40,780 nt of DNA from Oscillospiraceae bacterium (GTDB lineage Bacteria > Bacillota > Clostridia > Oscillospirales > Ruminococcaceae): NCBI GenBank assembly GCA_020024235.1, contig JAHHUA010000001.1, positions 1-40,780 of the forward strand, given 5' to 3'. The position numbers and the translations under genes were made by a program. The notes under the pieces were generated by a model that was given only the letters and a program-made list of their open reading frames with translations, was not told where the DNA came from and did no database searches. Positions 39,904-40,780 of the stretch are shown piece by piece (the stretch's first letter is position 1; every line of letters begins with the position of its first letter).

Positions 39904-40686
39904 TTATTTTGCCATATTTCCCTTGCGAATTTCCAAATTGTTGTCCTTGGCATATTTTTCAAGGTTAAAGTTGCTTTCAAATTTAAAATTGGAAAGTGCC
40001 AATTTTCTGCCTTTGCTGTTTTCAACATTTACCATAGAAGCTTCACAAAGCATTACATTTGAATCATCTATCTTTACAACTATTGTTACAATATTCTTTG
40101 GCTTTAAGTTTTCATCAAGATAGCTGTCATTGCTGTAACAGTAAATAAGTTGTTCTGTATCTGTAATTTTGGGGAATTTTGATTTATCAGCAAAATCAGC
40201 AGGATAGGACTTAAATGTGCCGCCTCTGATTTGATCACCTACAGCATTAATATCTTTTATAAGATTTACTGCGTAATCACTGTTAAGTAAATCAATAAAA
40301 TATTTTCCGGGAGTGAGTACGGGTTCAATGGGAAGAAAAGTTCCTGACCCTGCTTCTTGCTGGAACATTGTTCCATCTTCAGCAATAGCTACTACTATAT
40401 TGGATACAACTCCGCTTTCTGCTTCATATACATAGCATTTTTTGCCGTCAATATCTTTTTCTTCTTTAAACTTTATTTTTACACCCTTGCCGTATTGCTC
40501 ATTCATTGTCTTTGTGAGCTGTTCTTCCAACTTGCTCTTATCGCTCTTCTTATCATCTTTGTCGGAAGTTGTTTGTGAAGATTGGGCATCAGAAGATGAT
40601 GGAGATGGTTTCTTATCTCTGTCAGTACAGGATGTAGCTGACATCATCATAATACCTGCAAGTAATATTACCAATAACTTTTTCAT
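39904..40686 (-). CDS. Putative lipoprotein of unknown function
   Basis: A 260-aa secreted protein with a signal peptide MKKLLVILLAGIMMMSATSC; Cys20 in the SATSC lipobox is the likely lipid-attached residue. It is followed by a low-complexity Ser/Asp/Lys linker (residues 21-52) and a folded domain of about 200 residues with KGVKIKFKEEKDIDGKKCYVYEAE and a later strand-rich region. I recognise no family. It has its own promoter and terminator and no partner gene in view. Expected location is the outer face of the membrane. Confidence 0.75.
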   Translation of the reverse strand: MKKLLVILLAGIMMMSATSCTDRDKKPSPSSSDAQSSQTTSDKDDKKSDKSKLEEQLTKTMNEQYGKGVKIKFKEEKDIDGKKCYVYEAESGVVSNIVVAIAEDGTMFQQEAGSGTFLPIEPVLTPGKYFIDLLNSDYAVNLIKDINAVGDQIRGGTFKSYPADFADKSKFPKITDTEQLIYCYSNDSYLDENLKPKNIVTIVVKIDDSNVMLCEASMVNVENSKGRKLALSNFKFESNFNLEKYAKDNNLEIRKGNMAK

Positions 40687-40718
40687 ATTTACACCTCTTA
40701 ATTATTTTCTACCGATAT

Positions 40719-40747
40719 ATAATAGCATATATATTTTAAAATTTCAA
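40719..40747 (-). promoter_or_regulatory. Sigma-A promoter of the lipoprotein gene
   Basis: TTGAAA (40742-40747), a 17-bp spacer and TATTAT (40719-40724) on the minus strand, 33 bp upstream of the ATG at 40686. Confidence 0.7.
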
Positions 40748-40780
40748 ATATAAAAAAACAAAATTTACAATCCTTTAACC

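Noticed and set aside
1..40780. CRISPR arrays, insertion sequences, prophage or integrative elements
   Set aside because: No regularly spaced repeats, transposase, integrase or terminal inverted repeats with target duplications were found. Gene content is core throughout.

Overview
This window reads as a chromosomal segment of a low-GC Firmicute, most likely a Clostridia-type anaerobe in or near the Oscillospirales/Ruminococcaceae. That placement is inferred from the zinc-binding forms of S4, S14, L24, L36 and Adk, the KOW protein in the spc region, the ClpP-like TepA/YlzJ/FtsK(SpoIIIE) cluster, AT-rich spacers and strong AGGAGG ribosome binding sites. I see no prophage, insertion sequence, CRISPR array, tRNA or rRNA.

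Layout. (1) 62-5370, minus: an apparent operon of a YgjP-type metallopeptidase, a membrane-anchored cyclophilin, a DUF896 protein, RmuC, alanine racemase and a membrane-anchored GH25 muramidase. (2) 5591-11334, plus: mfd, tsaD and a bactofilin with its own promoter. (3) 11380-15096, minus: two GNAT acetyltransferases, rplM-rpsI with a structured leader, an alpha/beta hydrolase and a UspA-like protein. (4) 15407-23608, plus: tepA-ylzJ-uppP-ftsK, then ygiQ, a ComEC-type metallo-beta-lactamase and a DUF3006 protein. (5) 23726-39277, minus: the fused S10-spc-alpha ribosomal super-operon in canonical order, rpsJ to rplQ, with secY, adk, map, a KOW protein and infA inside. It includes the small genes rpmD (30475-30648) and rpmJ (26629-26742). 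(6) 39904-40686, minus: a lipoprotein of unknown function.

The most interesting signal is non-coding. The S10 operon has a good sigma-A promoter followed by a leader of about 310 nt. The leader holds an intrinsic terminator, a 12-bp stem that excludes this terminator, a long 5' hairpin and an 11-bp long-range helix. This looks like a transcription attenuator for the whole ribosomal protein cluster. Two more structured spacers lie inside the same operon: a three-way-junction element between rpsQ and rplN, and two mutually exclusive hairpins overlapping the rplB ribosome binding site. The rplM leader is also structured. I could not run folding or database searches, so novelty is not established.

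Starts were chosen by Shine-Dalgarno spacing and family N-termini, and several genes clearly use TTG or GTG (tsaD, uppP, ygiQ, rpsE, infA, secY, rplN and probably rpsJ).
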